Notes: generated from the letters alone by a model not told the origin. A stretch of DNA of 64,000 nucleotides from Bacteroidota bacterium (GCA_023423405.1 JAFAFR010000098.1:62001-126000); one strand, 5' to 3'; positions 9,516 through 17,485 are shown, counted from the stretch's first letter. Program-made: numbers and translations.

Positions 9516-9653
9516 TTAGAAAGTCATAGCCCGAAACAATGTTTTAAACGTTACATTACCAAAAACAACTCCCATTGGTACGTCTGCTTTTTCAAATTCA
9601 GTCTTGCCGATTATTTTGTCGTCAGGAAGTATGTCATATCGTCTTATTGTCAT
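9516..9653 (-). pseudogene. Frameshifted remnant of a small conserved gene
   Basis: From ATG 9653 the minus strand encodes 45 residues beginning MTIRRYDILPDDKIIG and containing FEKADVPMGVVFGNVTF. This reads like the start of a conserved small Bacteroidota protein. The frame then stops, while the +1 frame continues over the same bases as SGYDFLKTW before another stop, which is what a recent frameshift would leave. It lies upstream of the two AT-rich membrane genes on the same strand. Family membership is from memory of similar sequences and has not been searched. Confidence 0.45.
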
Positions 9654-9887
9654 TGATAGCGTGTTTGGTTAATGTCTTAATTATTTTGCTATCGTTGGTT
9701 GTTGTTATACAATTAACCATAACGAGCCGATTGGCGCAAAGCCAAGCAGGTAACAGTTTAGGGTAATAATAGTAATTTTTTTTAATCTCCCCACTTCGGA
9801 AAATACGGAATTTTAAAACCGGCGAAAGGCGGCGAATTTTGAAAAAATGCCTGCGGCGGAACACAATTTCGGTCCACCGGCATTACC

Positions 9888-9950
9888 GATTATTCCAGGA
9901 ATTCGACAGATTATTCCGCATTTTGTGCAGATTGTGAAAAAAGTTTGGAA
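9888..9950. repeat. 21-bp direct repeats starting GATTATTCC
   Basis: Units begin at 9888 and 9909 (both GATTATTCC, both ending CA), with a weaker third at 9930 (GATTGTG). The spacing is exactly 21 bases, two helical turns. Two strong copies only, so chance is not excluded when viewed alone. Confidence 0.45.
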
Positions 9951-10103
9951 GCCTCGCGAGGCCTGCGTATTCTCGTAGGGGAAAACCCAATCAATATCCG
10001 CTCATGAAACCCCAGCAACTATCCAACTGCGCTCCGAGGCTGTGAACAGGCAGCAAACAACAACGAAAACGCAAAGGCTCCCACAAGAGCGGAGCTCGCC
10101 CCA

Positions 10104-10153
10104 CTATACAAACACTATAGAATCGATAACGGATCGCTATACAAACAGTATAG
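10104..10153. repeat. Paired palindromic 17-mers, 33 bp apart
   Basis: CTATACAAACACTATAG (10104-10120) and CTATACAAACAGTATAG (10137-10153) differ at one base. Each is an imperfect palindrome with CTATA/TATAG arms. The 33-base offset puts them about three helical turns apart on the same DNA face, which is typical of paired operator sites. No nearby gene is obviously controlled. Confidence 0.6.
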
Positions 10154-10169
10154 AAAGAGCACTAGCCCA

Positions 10170-10232
10170 CGACCGCCCGCGCCACAAAAACGACCGCCTG
10201 CGCCGTACAACCGACCACCCGCGACAAACCCC
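10170..10232. repeat. Three tandem 21-bp units starting CGACCGCC
   Basis: Contiguous units start at 10170, 10191 and 10212. The first two share CGACCGCC, then C or T, then GCGCC; the third reads CGACCACC then CGCGAC, and all end in an A/C-rich tail. The period is exactly 21 bases with no insertions. Confidence 0.65.
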
Positions 10233-10311
10233 AAAACGCTTCCGGTTTTTTGTTGTAACCTTATCGCGTAAACGCGCAGGCAGGCACAAAAGAAGCCTTG
10301 CCCCAAAAACA

Positions 10312-10335
10312 GCTCTTTGACATATTGGAAAACAG
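10312..10335 (+). promoter_or_regulatory. Orphan boxA / rRNA-leader-like sequence
   Basis: GCTCTTTGACATATTGG followed by AAAACAG resembles the boxA-containing leader sequence found upstream of 16S rRNA genes in Bacteroidota. No rRNA gene follows. It could be a relic or a binding site used by another transcript. Confidence 0.3.
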
Positions 10336-10410
10336 AAAAATCTCGACCCGCTGGTGACAACATACTGCGGTCCATACGCCGTCCATGCGCCCTGTATCTG
10401 CGGGCCGCCG

Positions 10411-10531
10411 GCTGGAAAACCTTTAAAAAGCTGCTGGAACGATGCTGGAAAGCTGCAAGAGGAGTGCAGGAAATGTGCTGGAGGCGTGCTGGAAACCCGC
10501 TCGACAAGTGCTGGAAACACTCCGCAAACCC
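10411..10531. repeat. Degenerate 11-bp tandem array, unit GCTGGAAANNN
   Basis: GCTGGA or a close variant begins at 10411, 10433, 10444, 10466 (GCAGGA), 10477, 10488 and 10510, all in one 11-base register. Intermediate positions 10455 (GCAAGAGG) and 10499 (GCTCGACA) are degenerate copies. About ten units occupy the array without a net indel. Confidence 0.7.
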
Positions 10532-10599
10532 GTCGCTAACCACCAACCGCCCCTAAGCGCCAACAACCCCAAACCACAAACCCCAAACTCCAAACCTCC

Positions 10600-11241
10600 T
10601 CAATTCTTGTTCTTAAAATCCCCCCTCTTCCACGCCTGTATAAACTGCGCCCAGGCCGCGGGATTCATCAGGTTGATAGGAGGTAACTGCCCGGCGTAAG
10701 TGTATTTGTAAGCATTTTTCCGCAGCGTATAATTCGCCGCTTCCTTGCCATCGGCCGGGATGATCTGCATCAGCGCCCGCCGCGTTTGCTCGTCGGTATT
10801 CTTCCGCGCAATCTCCAGGTTGTCGTCGGGGATATTCGTATTCACAAAATCGCGCTCGAACTGCTCCCGCGTAGGTCGCGGGCGTATGATGGTCACCGGG
10901 AGATACTGCGTATCCGTCACCATCAACTGCACCACGCTGTACTGGTTGCCCTCGATGTTGCGTGGCACTTCCACTAATTTGGGTTTATAACCTACACTGG
11001 AAAATTCAATCATATCGCCTTTCAGCACCACCAGCGAAAAAACGCCCTGCTCATTGGTTACGGTGCCCCGCGTGCCACCCTTGATGCTCACACTCACCGA
11101 AGGGATCCCCTGCAGGCTGTCGGCCGTCATCACCACACCATACAACATCACCACAGAATCTTTGATCTGCTCAAACTGCGCCTGCGCCCGCTGACAAATG
11201 GCGAAAAAACATATTATGAATACAGGTAGAATTCGCTTCAT
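10600..11241 (-). CDS. Secreted carboxypeptidase-regulatory-like domain protein
   Basis: The protein has about 213 residues with a signal peptide ending near RAQAQ. Residues 30-115 form a CarboxypepD_reg-like beta-sandwich: LYGVVMTADSLQGIPSVSVSI, then GTRGTVTNEQGVFSL, then FSSVGYKPKLVEV. This domain usually precedes TonB-dependent receptors, but here the rest is only a hydrophilic tail of about 100 residues with no barrel. It is probably an outer-surface or periplasmic protein of unknown role. Either of two adjacent ATGs (11244 or 11241) could start it. It diverges from mrp. Confidence 0.8.
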   Translation of the reverse strand: MKRILPVFIICFFAICQRAQAQFEQIKDSVVMLYGVVMTADSLQGIPSVSVSIKGGTRGTVTNEQGVFSLVVLKGDMIEFSSVGYKPKLVEVPRNIEGNQYSVVQLMVTDTQYLPVTIIRPRPTREQFERDFVNTNIPDDNLEIARKNTDEQTRRALMQIIPADGKEAANYTLRKNAYKYTYAGQLPPINLMNPAAWAQFIQAWKRGDFKNKN

Positions 11242-11299
11242 CAACTCAAATATATAGATATCGGTTAATTGGGGTCAACAATTTACCACCTCTATTGGT

Positions 11300-11307
11300 T
11301 AATTTTG
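11300..11307 (+). promoter_or_regulatory. -7 box (TAATTTTG) of mrp
   Basis: TAATTTTG matches the Bacteroidota -7 consensus TAnnTTTG and lies 22 bases before the mrp ATG. Confidence 0.45.
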
Positions 11308-11329
11308 CTGTAAAATTCGGCATAAGAGC

Positions 11330-12430
11330 ATGAGTATGACGCATGAGCAGGTATTGGCAGCATTGAGCAATGTGCAGGAGCCCGACCTCGGAAAAGACAT
11401 CGTGACCCTCAATATGGTAAAAGACCTTCAGATCGAAGGTAATTCGGTAAGTTTCACCATTGTACTCACCACGCCGGCCTGCCCCATGAAGGACATGATG
11501 CGCAACGCTTCCATCAATGCCATCCAGCTCCTCGTGAACAAGGAAGCCGTGGTGAAAGTGAACTTCACCGCCAACACCAGCAGCCGCCGCAACGACAACG
11601 CCGCCGTGCTTCCCAAAGTGAAAAACATCATCGCCGTGGTGAGCGGCAAGGGCGGCGTCGGCAAAAGCACCGTGGCCGCCAACCTGGCCCTGGCCCTGGC
11701 GCAGGGCGGCGCTTCCGTAGGACTCATGGACGCCGACATCTACGGTCCCAGCGTTCCCATCATGTTCGGCGTTCGCGGCGAAAGACCCAAAATGATCCCC
11801 CAGGGAGAAAAAGGCCTCATCGTCCCCATCGAAAAATACGGCATCAAACTCATGAGCATCGGCCTGCTGGTAGATGAAAAAAATGCCGTGGTATGGCGCG
11901 GCCCCATGGCCAGCAGCGCCATCCGCCAGTTCGTGACCGACGTGTATTGGGATGAGCTCGATTACCTCGTGATCGATATGCCCCCCGGCACCGGCGATAT
12001 CCACCTCACCCTCATGCAAACCGTGCCCGTCACCGGCGTTGTAGTGGTCACCACGCCGCAGGAAGTGGCCCTCGCCGACGCCAAAAAAGGCATCGCCATG
12101 TTCGGCCAGGCACAGATCAATGTGCCCATCATCGGCATCGTGGAAAATATGAGTTATTTTACACCCGCCGAACTTCCCGGGAACCGGTACTATATCTTTG
12201 GAAAAGAAGGCGGGAAAAGACTCGCGGAAGAATACGATATTCCATTCCTGGGCCAGATCCCGCTGGTGCAGGGCATCCGCGAAGGAGGAGACAAGGGTAT
12301 ACCCGTGATGGAGTCCGATGATTTTGTTACCCGGGCAGCCTTCGAACAATTTGCCGGCCTCACGGCACGCAGCATCGCCATGCGCAATGCCAACCTGGGG
12401 GCCAGCCGCGTGATAGAAGTAGTGACCTGA
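11330..12430 (+). CDS. mrp: Mrp/NBP35-family Fe-S carrier ATPase
   Basis: The protein has 366 residues. An N-terminal MIP18/DUF59 domain (about 3-85, VQEPDLGKDIV, TTPACPM) is fused to a P-loop ATPase whose deviant Walker A motif GKGGVGKST lies near residue 107. DADIYGPSVP and MPPGTGDIHLT are further family signatures. It is expected to carry or transfer Fe-S clusters in the cytoplasm. The CxxC pair normally found after ENMSYF is absent: the sequence reads ENMSYFTPAELPGNRYY. The next gene starts 28 bases downstream. Confidence 0.93.
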   Translation: MSMTHEQVLAALSNVQEPDLGKDIVTLNMVKDLQIEGNSVSFTIVLTTPACPMKDMMRNASINAIQLLVNKEAVVKVNFTANTSSRRNDNAAVLPKVKNIIAVVSGKGGVGKSTVAANLALALAQGGASVGLMDADIYGPSVPIMFGVRGERPKMIPQGEKGLIVPIEKYGIKLMSIGLLVDEKNAVVWRGPMASSAIRQFVTDVYWDELDYLVIDMPPGTGDIHLTLMQTVPVTGVVVVTTPQEVALADAKKGIAMFGQAQINVPIIGIVENMSYFTPAELPGNRYYIFGKEGGKRLAEEYDIPFLGQIPLVQGIREGGDKGIPVMESDDFVTRAAFEQFAGLTARSIAMRNANLGASRVIEVVT

Positions 12431-12458
12431 GCTACAGACAGGATATTTGATACACCAC

Positions 12459-13373
12459 ATGCAGTTTACCAACATCAGCTTGCTGGGACTGGGCTGCCTG
12501 CTCCTGGCCTGCGGACACAAAAGCCTGATCGGGGAAAGAACCCCCATGGCTCCCTTTGACGTGGAAGGCCATCGCGGTTGCCGCGGCCTCCTTCCGGAAA
12601 ACAGCATCCCCGCCATGAAATATGCGCTCGACCTGGGCGTTCAAACCCTGGAGCTCGATGTGGTGATCAGCGCCGACGGACAGGTAGTGGTATCGCACGA
12701 TCCTTATTTTAACCACCAGATCTCCAGCCACCCCGACGGAAGTCCCGTAACTGAAGAAGAAGCCCGTTCCCTCAACCTCTACCAGATGAACTATGTCGAC
12801 ATCAAACAATACGATGTCGGCAGCCGCCAGCACCCCGGCTTTCCGCAACAACGAACCATGCCCGCATACAAACCGCTGCTGGGCGACCTCATCGATTCCG
12901 CAGATGCACATGCCCGCGCCACCGGCCGGCCCCTCCCGTTTTATAATATCGAAACCAAAACCCAGCCCACCACCGATGGCCTCTATCACCCGGCGCCCGA
13001 TACATTCGTTAAACTGCTGATGGATATTGTCCGGGATAAAAAGATCGCAACGCGCACCATCATCCAGTCCTTCGATTTCCGCACCCTGCGGCTGGTACAC
13101 CGCCACTACCCACAGCCACGTATAGCCGCACTCATCGATGCGCAGGACCACCGGCCGCCCGCACAACAGGTGAAAGATCTCGGCTTTGTTCCGGATATTT
13201 ACAGTCCGAATTTTCAACTCGTGACAGAAGACCTTGTCAATACCTGTCACCAGCGGAAAATGAAAGTGGTACCCTGGACGGTCAACAATACAAGCGTCTG
13301 GAAAAAGTTGCGGGCGATGGGCGTGGACGGCATCATTACCGACTACCCCGATCTGCTGCAGCGAAAAAAATAA
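12459..13373 (+). CDS. Glycerophosphodiester phosphodiesterase, lipoprotein
   Basis: The protein has 304 residues and hydrolyses glycerophosphodiesters to an alcohol and glycerol 3-phosphate. The N-terminus ends in LLLAC, a lipobox, so it is probably membrane-anchored in the envelope. Catalytic features are GHRGCRG (His-Arg), PENSIPAMKYALDLG, LELDVVISADG and VVSHDP. The C-terminal metal and fold signature VDGIITDYPDLL is present. The ATG at 12459 is chosen because it gives the lipoprotein signal; a TTG 12 bases upstream is in frame. Confidence 0.9.
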   Translation: MQFTNISLLGLGCLLLACGHKSLIGERTPMAPFDVEGHRGCRGLLPENSIPAMKYALDLGVQTLELDVVISADGQVVVSHDPYFNHQISSHPDGSPVTEEEARSLNLYQMNYVDIKQYDVGSRQHPGFPQQRTMPAYKPLLGDLIDSADAHARATGRPLPFYNIETKTQPTTDGLYHPAPDTFVKLLMDIVRDKKIATRTIIQSFDFRTLRLVHRHYPQPRIAALIDAQDHRPPAQQVKDLGFVPDIYSPNFQLVTEDLVNTCHQRKMKVVPWTVNNTSVWKKLRAMGVDGIITDYPDLLQRKK

Positions 13374-13379
13374 AAGTCT

Positions 13380-14165
13380 ATGAACCTATCACTGGAAGGA
13401 AAACAGGCCCTCGTCGGCGGAAGCACGCAGGGCATTGGCCTGGCCATTGCAAAAGAACTGGCGCTGCTGGGCGCCACCTGCACCCTGCTGGCCAGGAATG
13501 AAGAAAAACTGAAAACCGCCGCCGCTTCTCTCTCCACGGAAAAGGGACAACGCCATCACTGGCTGGTGGCCGATTTCAGCAGACCCGAAGAATTGCAGCA
13601 GGTGGTGACGGCATGGATCAGAAACAACACCTGCCACATCCTCGTCAACAACACCGGAGGCCCCGAGCCGGGCCCCATCACCAAAGCCGCGCCCGGCCAG
13701 TTCGTCGACGCCTTCCGCCAGCACATCGTGGTGAACCAGTTGCTGGTGCAGGCCCTGCTGCCCGGCATGCAGGCCGCGCACTACGGCCGCATCGTGAACG
13801 TCGTTTCCACTTCGGTGAAAATGCCGCTGCCCAACCTCGGCGTATCGAACACCATCCGCAGCGCCGTGGCGGGATGGGCCAAAACCCTCAGCAATGAAGT
13901 GGCTGCGCAGGGCATCACCGTGAACAATATATTACCCGGCTTCATCAGTACCGCCCGGCTCGATGCGCTGACCGCCGCCAATGCCGCCGCTGCCGGCATC
14001 AGCGTGGCCGAACAAACCGGGAAAATGGCCGACTCTGTCCCCGCCGGCAGGATCGGTACCGTGGAAGAAGTGGCTGCCGTGGCCGCTTTTCTCTGCAGTC
14101 CCGCAGCCGCTTATGTAAACGGCGAATCCATCCGCGTGGATGGTGGCCGCACCGGAAGCATCTAA
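13380..14165 (+). CDS. SDR-family oxidoreductase with altered catalytic motif
   Basis: The protein has 261 residues and a Rossmann fold, with the dinucleotide motif GGSTQGIGLAIA at residues 13-24 and NNTGGPEPG near 88. The usual Tyr-x-x-x-Lys pair is replaced: after VVSTSVKMPLPNLG the sequence is VSNTIRSAVAGW, with Ser/Asn and Arg where Tyr and Lys are expected. A branch of SDR proteins annotated as 3-oxoacyl reductases carries this SN-x-x-R pattern. C-terminal VNNILPGFI and the SPAAAYVNG/VDGG segment are otherwise standard. It lies 6 bases after the phosphodiesterase gene. Confidence 0.85.
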   Translation: MNLSLEGKQALVGGSTQGIGLAIAKELALLGATCTLLARNEEKLKTAAASLSTEKGQRHHWLVADFSRPEELQQVVTAWIRNNTCHILVNNTGGPEPGPITKAAPGQFVDAFRQHIVVNQLLVQALLPGMQAAHYGRIVNVVSTSVKMPLPNLGVSNTIRSAVAGWAKTLSNEVAAQGITVNNILPGFISTARLDALTAANAAAAGISVAEQTGKMADSVPAGRIGTVEEVAAVAAFLCSPAAAYVNGESIRVDGGRTGSI

Positions 14166-14204
14166 CGCCCCAAAAACATCTAACGCATCCGAAGCACCTG
14201 CACC

Positions 14205-15470
14205 ATGAAAAAAGATTTCGCTTATGCGGCAGCGTTGGATGCCGCCGATCCGCTGGCCGCTTTCCGCGCCGACTTCTGCATCCCGCAACACAACGGGAAA
14301 GAACAGTTGTACTTTTTGGGCAACTCACTCGGACTTCCCAACCGCAACACACGGTCACGCCTCAACGAAGTGCTCGACCAGTGGGAGCGCTGGGGCGTGG
14401 AAGCCTTTTTTATGGGCGACGATCCCTGGCTCTATTACCACGACCACCTCACCGGCCCCATGGCGCGCATCGTGGGCGCCCTTCCCTCCGAAGTGGTGCT
14501 TATGAACCAGCTCACCGTGAACCTCCACCTGCTCCTCACCAGTTTTTACCGCCCGCAGGGAAAACGGCAGAAGATTCTCTGCGAAGCAAAAGCCTTTCCG
14601 AGCGACCAGTACATGCTCGAAACCCATGTGCGCCAACGCGGCCTCGACCCCGAAAACATCATTGTAGAGCTGGCGCCACGCGCCGGCGAAACCGCCATCC
14701 GCGAAGAAGACATCCTGCACACCATCAGCCAACTGGGTGAAGAGCTGGCCCTCGTTTGCTGGGGCGGACTGCACTACTACACCGGCCAGGCCTTCGACAT
14801 GAAAGCCATCACCGAGGCGGGCCATGCGGCCGGCGCCAAAGTAGGATTCGACCTGGCACATGCCGCCGGCAATATTCCCCTGCAACTGCACGACTGGCAG
14901 GTGGACTTTGCCGCCTGGTGCAATTACAAATACCTCAACGGCGGTCCCGGCGCCATCGGTGGTGCGTTTGTTCATGAACGTTATCACAACGACAACTCCC
15001 TGCCGCGTCTCGCAGGCTGGTGGGGATACAAACGCGATACGCGCTTCCTGATGGAAAAAGGCTTCCGTCCCGAAACCGGCGCTGCGGGCTGGCAACTCAG
15101 CACGCCCTCCGCCCTGCAATACGCCTGCCTCCGCGCTTCGCTCGATCTTTTTGATGCGGCCGGCTTTGAACGCATCGTGGAAAAAGGCCGCGCCCTCAGC
15201 GCCTACCTCCTGGAACTGCTGCAGGACATCAACACCACAGCCGCTGCGCCCGCACTGGAAATCCTTACGCCCACCGATCCCGCTGCCCATGGCTGCCAGG
15301 TATCGCTGCTGATGCGTAAAAGAGGCCGCGAAATATTTGAGCAGCTCCAGGCCGAAGGCATATTCGTCGACTGGCGCGAGCCCAATGTGATCCGCCTGGC
15401 GCCGGTTCCGCTTTACAATCGCTTCACCGAAGTATGGCAATTTGCCGATTGCTTGCGCCGGATGCTGTAA
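14205..15470 (+). CDS. kynU: Kynureninase
   Basis: The protein has 421 residues, the normal length. It is a PLP enzyme that cleaves kynurenine or 3-hydroxykynurenine to (hydroxy)anthranilate and alanine. Diagnostic segments are LYFLGNSLGLPNRNTRSRLN, AFPSDQYMLETH, GFDLAHAAGNIPLQLHDW and WCNYKYLNGGPGAIGGAFVH, whose Lys binds PLP. RLAPVPLYNRFTEVW closes the fold. Its neighbour gcdH acts further along tryptophan catabolism, so the region may contribute to kynurenine-pathway degradation or NAD precursor supply. Confidence 0.95.
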   Translation: MKKDFAYAAALDAADPLAAFRADFCIPQHNGKEQLYFLGNSLGLPNRNTRSRLNEVLDQWERWGVEAFFMGDDPWLYYHDHLTGPMARIVGALPSEVVLMNQLTVNLHLLLTSFYRPQGKRQKILCEAKAFPSDQYMLETHVRQRGLDPENIIVELAPRAGETAIREEDILHTISQLGEELALVCWGGLHYYTGQAFDMKAITEAGHAAGAKVGFDLAHAAGNIPLQLHDWQVDFAAWCNYKYLNGGPGAIGGAFVHERYHNDNSLPRLAGWWGYKRDTRFLMEKGFRPETGAAGWQLSTPSALQYACLRASLDLFDAAGFERIVEKGRALSAYLLELLQDINTTAAAPALEILTPTDPAAHGCQVSLLMRKRGREIFEQLQAEGIFVDWREPNVIRLAPVPLYNRFTEVWQFADCLRRML

Positions 15471-15479
15471 TTTTACAAC

Positions 15480-16295
15480 ATGAACCGTGAGCAACTCGTT
15501 ACACAGATCCGGAAACAGGCTTCTTATTTATGCGTGGGACTGGATACCGATCCTTCCAAACTTCCTGCACACCTGAAAGGCACGGCAGACGGCGTGATCC
15601 GCTTCAACCGCGCCATCATTGAAGCCACTGCACCCCATTGCGTGGCCTATAAAATCAATACCGCTTTTTACGAGGCCATGGGTGCGCGCGGATGGGAGAT
15701 CATGGAAGCAACCCTCGACGCCATTCCCGATACGCATTTCAGCATAGCCGATGCCAAACGCGGCGACATAGGCAATACCAGTCACCAGTATGCGAAAGCG
15801 TTTTTTGAAACCCTTTCCTTCGACGCCATCACGGTGGCGCCCTATATGGGAGCCGACAGCGTGAAGCCATTTTTGGAATACGAAGGCAAATGGACCATCG
15901 TGCTGGGACTCACGTCCAACGAAGGCGCGAAAGACTTTGAATTGCAGCCCGCCGGCGATTCCCTGCTCTACGAAAAAGTGCTGCACACCGTATCGGGCTG
16001 GGGCAATCCGGGCAACCTCATGTTCGTGGTGGGCGCCACGCAGGCCGATGCCTTTGTGAACATCCGCCGCATCGTACCGGAGCATTTTTTCCTGGTGCCC
16101 GGCGTGGGCGCACAGGGCGGAAGCCTGCAGGAGATCTCCGCAAAAGCAGCCAATAAAGACATTGGCCTGCTCGTCAATGCCAGCAGGGCCGTGCTTTTCG
16201 CATCGGGCGGTGAGGACTTCGCCGCCGCTGCCGCCAAAGTGGCTGCGGATTATCAGGAAGAGATGGCGCCCTTTTTAGTACATTCAGACAAATAA
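15480..16295 (+). CDS. pyrF: Orotidine 5'-phosphate decarboxylase, type 2
   Basis: The protein has 271 residues, the length of the longer type-2 family. It decarboxylates OMP to UMP in pyrimidine synthesis. LCVGLDTDPSKLP at residues 18-30 and the catalytic DAKRGDIGNTSHQYAKAFF segment near 95 are characteristic. PGVGAQGGSL is the phosphate-binding region. The start ATG lies 9 bases after the kynU stop, suggesting one transcript. Confidence 0.95.
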   Translation: MNREQLVTQIRKQASYLCVGLDTDPSKLPAHLKGTADGVIRFNRAIIEATAPHCVAYKINTAFYEAMGARGWEIMEATLDAIPDTHFSIADAKRGDIGNTSHQYAKAFFETLSFDAITVAPYMGADSVKPFLEYEGKWTIVLGLTSNEGAKDFELQPAGDSLLYEKVLHTVSGWGNPGNLMFVVGATQADAFVNIRRIVPEHFFLVPGVGAQGGSLQEISAKAANKDIGLLVNASRAVLFASGGEDFAAAAAKVAADYQEEMAPFLVHSDK

Positions 16296-16301
16296 GCAAT
16301 C

Positions 16302-17480
16302 ATGGCAACCGATACGTTCCGGCACCCCGATTACCTGCAGCTCGATGAACTGCTCACGGAAGAACAACTGATGGTGAGGGATGCTGTCCGCAACTACGTG
16401 AAGCAGGAGATCTCGCCTATCATTGAAGACTATGCGCAGCGGGCCGAATTTCCGCAGCAGATCGTGCCGCAACTGGGACAGCTCGGTTGTTTCGGTCCCA
16501 CTATACCGGTAGAATATGGCGGCGGCGGGCTCGACTACATCAGCTATGGCCTCATGATGCAGGAACTGGAGCGGGGCGACAGCGGTGTGCGCAGTACGGC
16601 CTCGGTGCAGGGCTCGCTGGTAATGTATCCCATCCATGCCTTCGGCAGCGAAGCGCAGAAGAAAAAATACCTGCCCAAACTGGCCAGCGGCGAATGGCTG
16701 GGCTGCTTCGGCCTCACCGAACCCGACCATGGTTCCAATCCCGCCGATATGATCAGCCGCTTCACTGATGCCGGCGATCACGTGGTGCTGAACGGCGCCA
16801 AAATGTGGATCAGCAATGCGCCTTATTCGCAGGTGGCCGTGGTATGGGCAAAGAACGAAGCCGATGAAATACAGGGCCTCATCCTGGAACGCGGCATGGA
16901 AGGCTTCTCCACGCCCACCACGCACGGCAAATGGAGCCTGCGCGCCTCCGCTACGGGCGAGCTGGTATTCGATCACGTAAAGGTTCCCAAAGAAAACATA
17001 CTGCCCGGTGTAAAGGGGCTGAAAGGACCATTGAGCTGTCTCTCCAAAGCCCGCTACGGCATTGCCTGGGGCACCGTGGGCGCCGCCATGGACTGTTACC
17101 ATACCGCCCTGCAATATTCCAAAGAGCGCGTACAATTCGGACGTCCCATCGGCGGCTTCCAGTTGCAGCAGAAAAAACTGGCCGAGATGGTTACCGAGAT
17201 CACCAAGGCGCAATTGCTGAACTGGCGCGTAGGTGTATTGATGAACGAGGGCCGCGCCACGCCGGCGCAGGTGAGCATGGCCAAACGCACCGGTTGTGAA
17301 GTGGCCCATTTTGCGTGCCGCGAAGCGCGCCAGATGCTGGGCGGAATGGGCATTACGGGAGAATACCCCATCATGCGCCACATGATGAACATTGAAAGTG
17401 TGATCACCTATGAAGGCACACACGATATCCATTTGCTGATCACCGGCATGGATGTAACGGGACTGAATGCTTTCAAATAA
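16302..17480 (+). CDS. gcdH: Glutaryl-CoA dehydrogenase-like acyl-CoA dehydrogenase
   Basis: The protein has 392 residues. It would oxidise and decarboxylate glutaryl-CoA to crotonyl-CoA using FAD. GVRSTASVQGSLVM contains the Arg seen in glutaryl-CoA dehydrogenases for the substrate carboxylate. GLTEPDHGSNP and MWISNAPYSQVAVVWAK are flavin-binding segments. The catalytic base is the Glu of YEGTHDIHLLI near residue 375. The gene is 6 bases downstream of pyrF. Assignment to glutaryl-CoA rather than another acyl-CoA rests on these motifs. Confidence 0.9.
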   Translation: MATDTFRHPDYLQLDELLTEEQLMVRDAVRNYVKQEISPIIEDYAQRAEFPQQIVPQLGQLGCFGPTIPVEYGGGGLDYISYGLMMQELERGDSGVRSTASVQGSLVMYPIHAFGSEAQKKKYLPKLASGEWLGCFGLTEPDHGSNPADMISRFTDAGDHVVLNGAKMWISNAPYSQVAVVWAKNEADEIQGLILERGMEGFSTPTTHGKWSLRASATGELVFDHVKVPKENILPGVKGLKGPLSCLSKARYGIAWGTVGAAMDCYHTALQYSKERVQFGRPIGGFQLQQKKLAEMVTEITKAQLLNWRVGVLMNEGRATPAQVSMAKRTGCEVAHFACREARQMLGGMGITGEYPIMRHMMNIESVITYEGTHDIHLLITGMDVTGLNAFK

Positions 17481-17485
17481 ACAGC

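Larger units (their letters stand above)
9654..10599. other. Gene-free region with phased repeats
   Basis: No believable gene is present; overlapping open frames between 10042 and 10699 on both strands have biased, repeat-derived composition. The stretch holds a perfect 12-bp palindrome GCCTCGCGAGGC (9951-9962), a boxA-like sequence (10312-10335) and four direct-repeat arrays listed separately. It ends in a C/A-rich tract with repeated CCAAAC motifs (about 10565-10600). Confidence 0.6.

Noticed and set aside
9951..9962. GCCTCGCGAGGC palindrome as a terminator
   Set aside because: There is no loop or T-run and no gene ends nearby.
10042..10699. Overlapping open frames on both strands in the repeat region
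   Set aside because: Their residues (LES, AGN, CWK-type repeats) come from the 11-bp array, and several frames overlap the same bases.
11246..12616. A 456-codon open frame antisense to mrp
   Set aside because: It is His/Gly/Asp-rich in the way reverse frames of GC-rich genes are and overlaps mrp completely.
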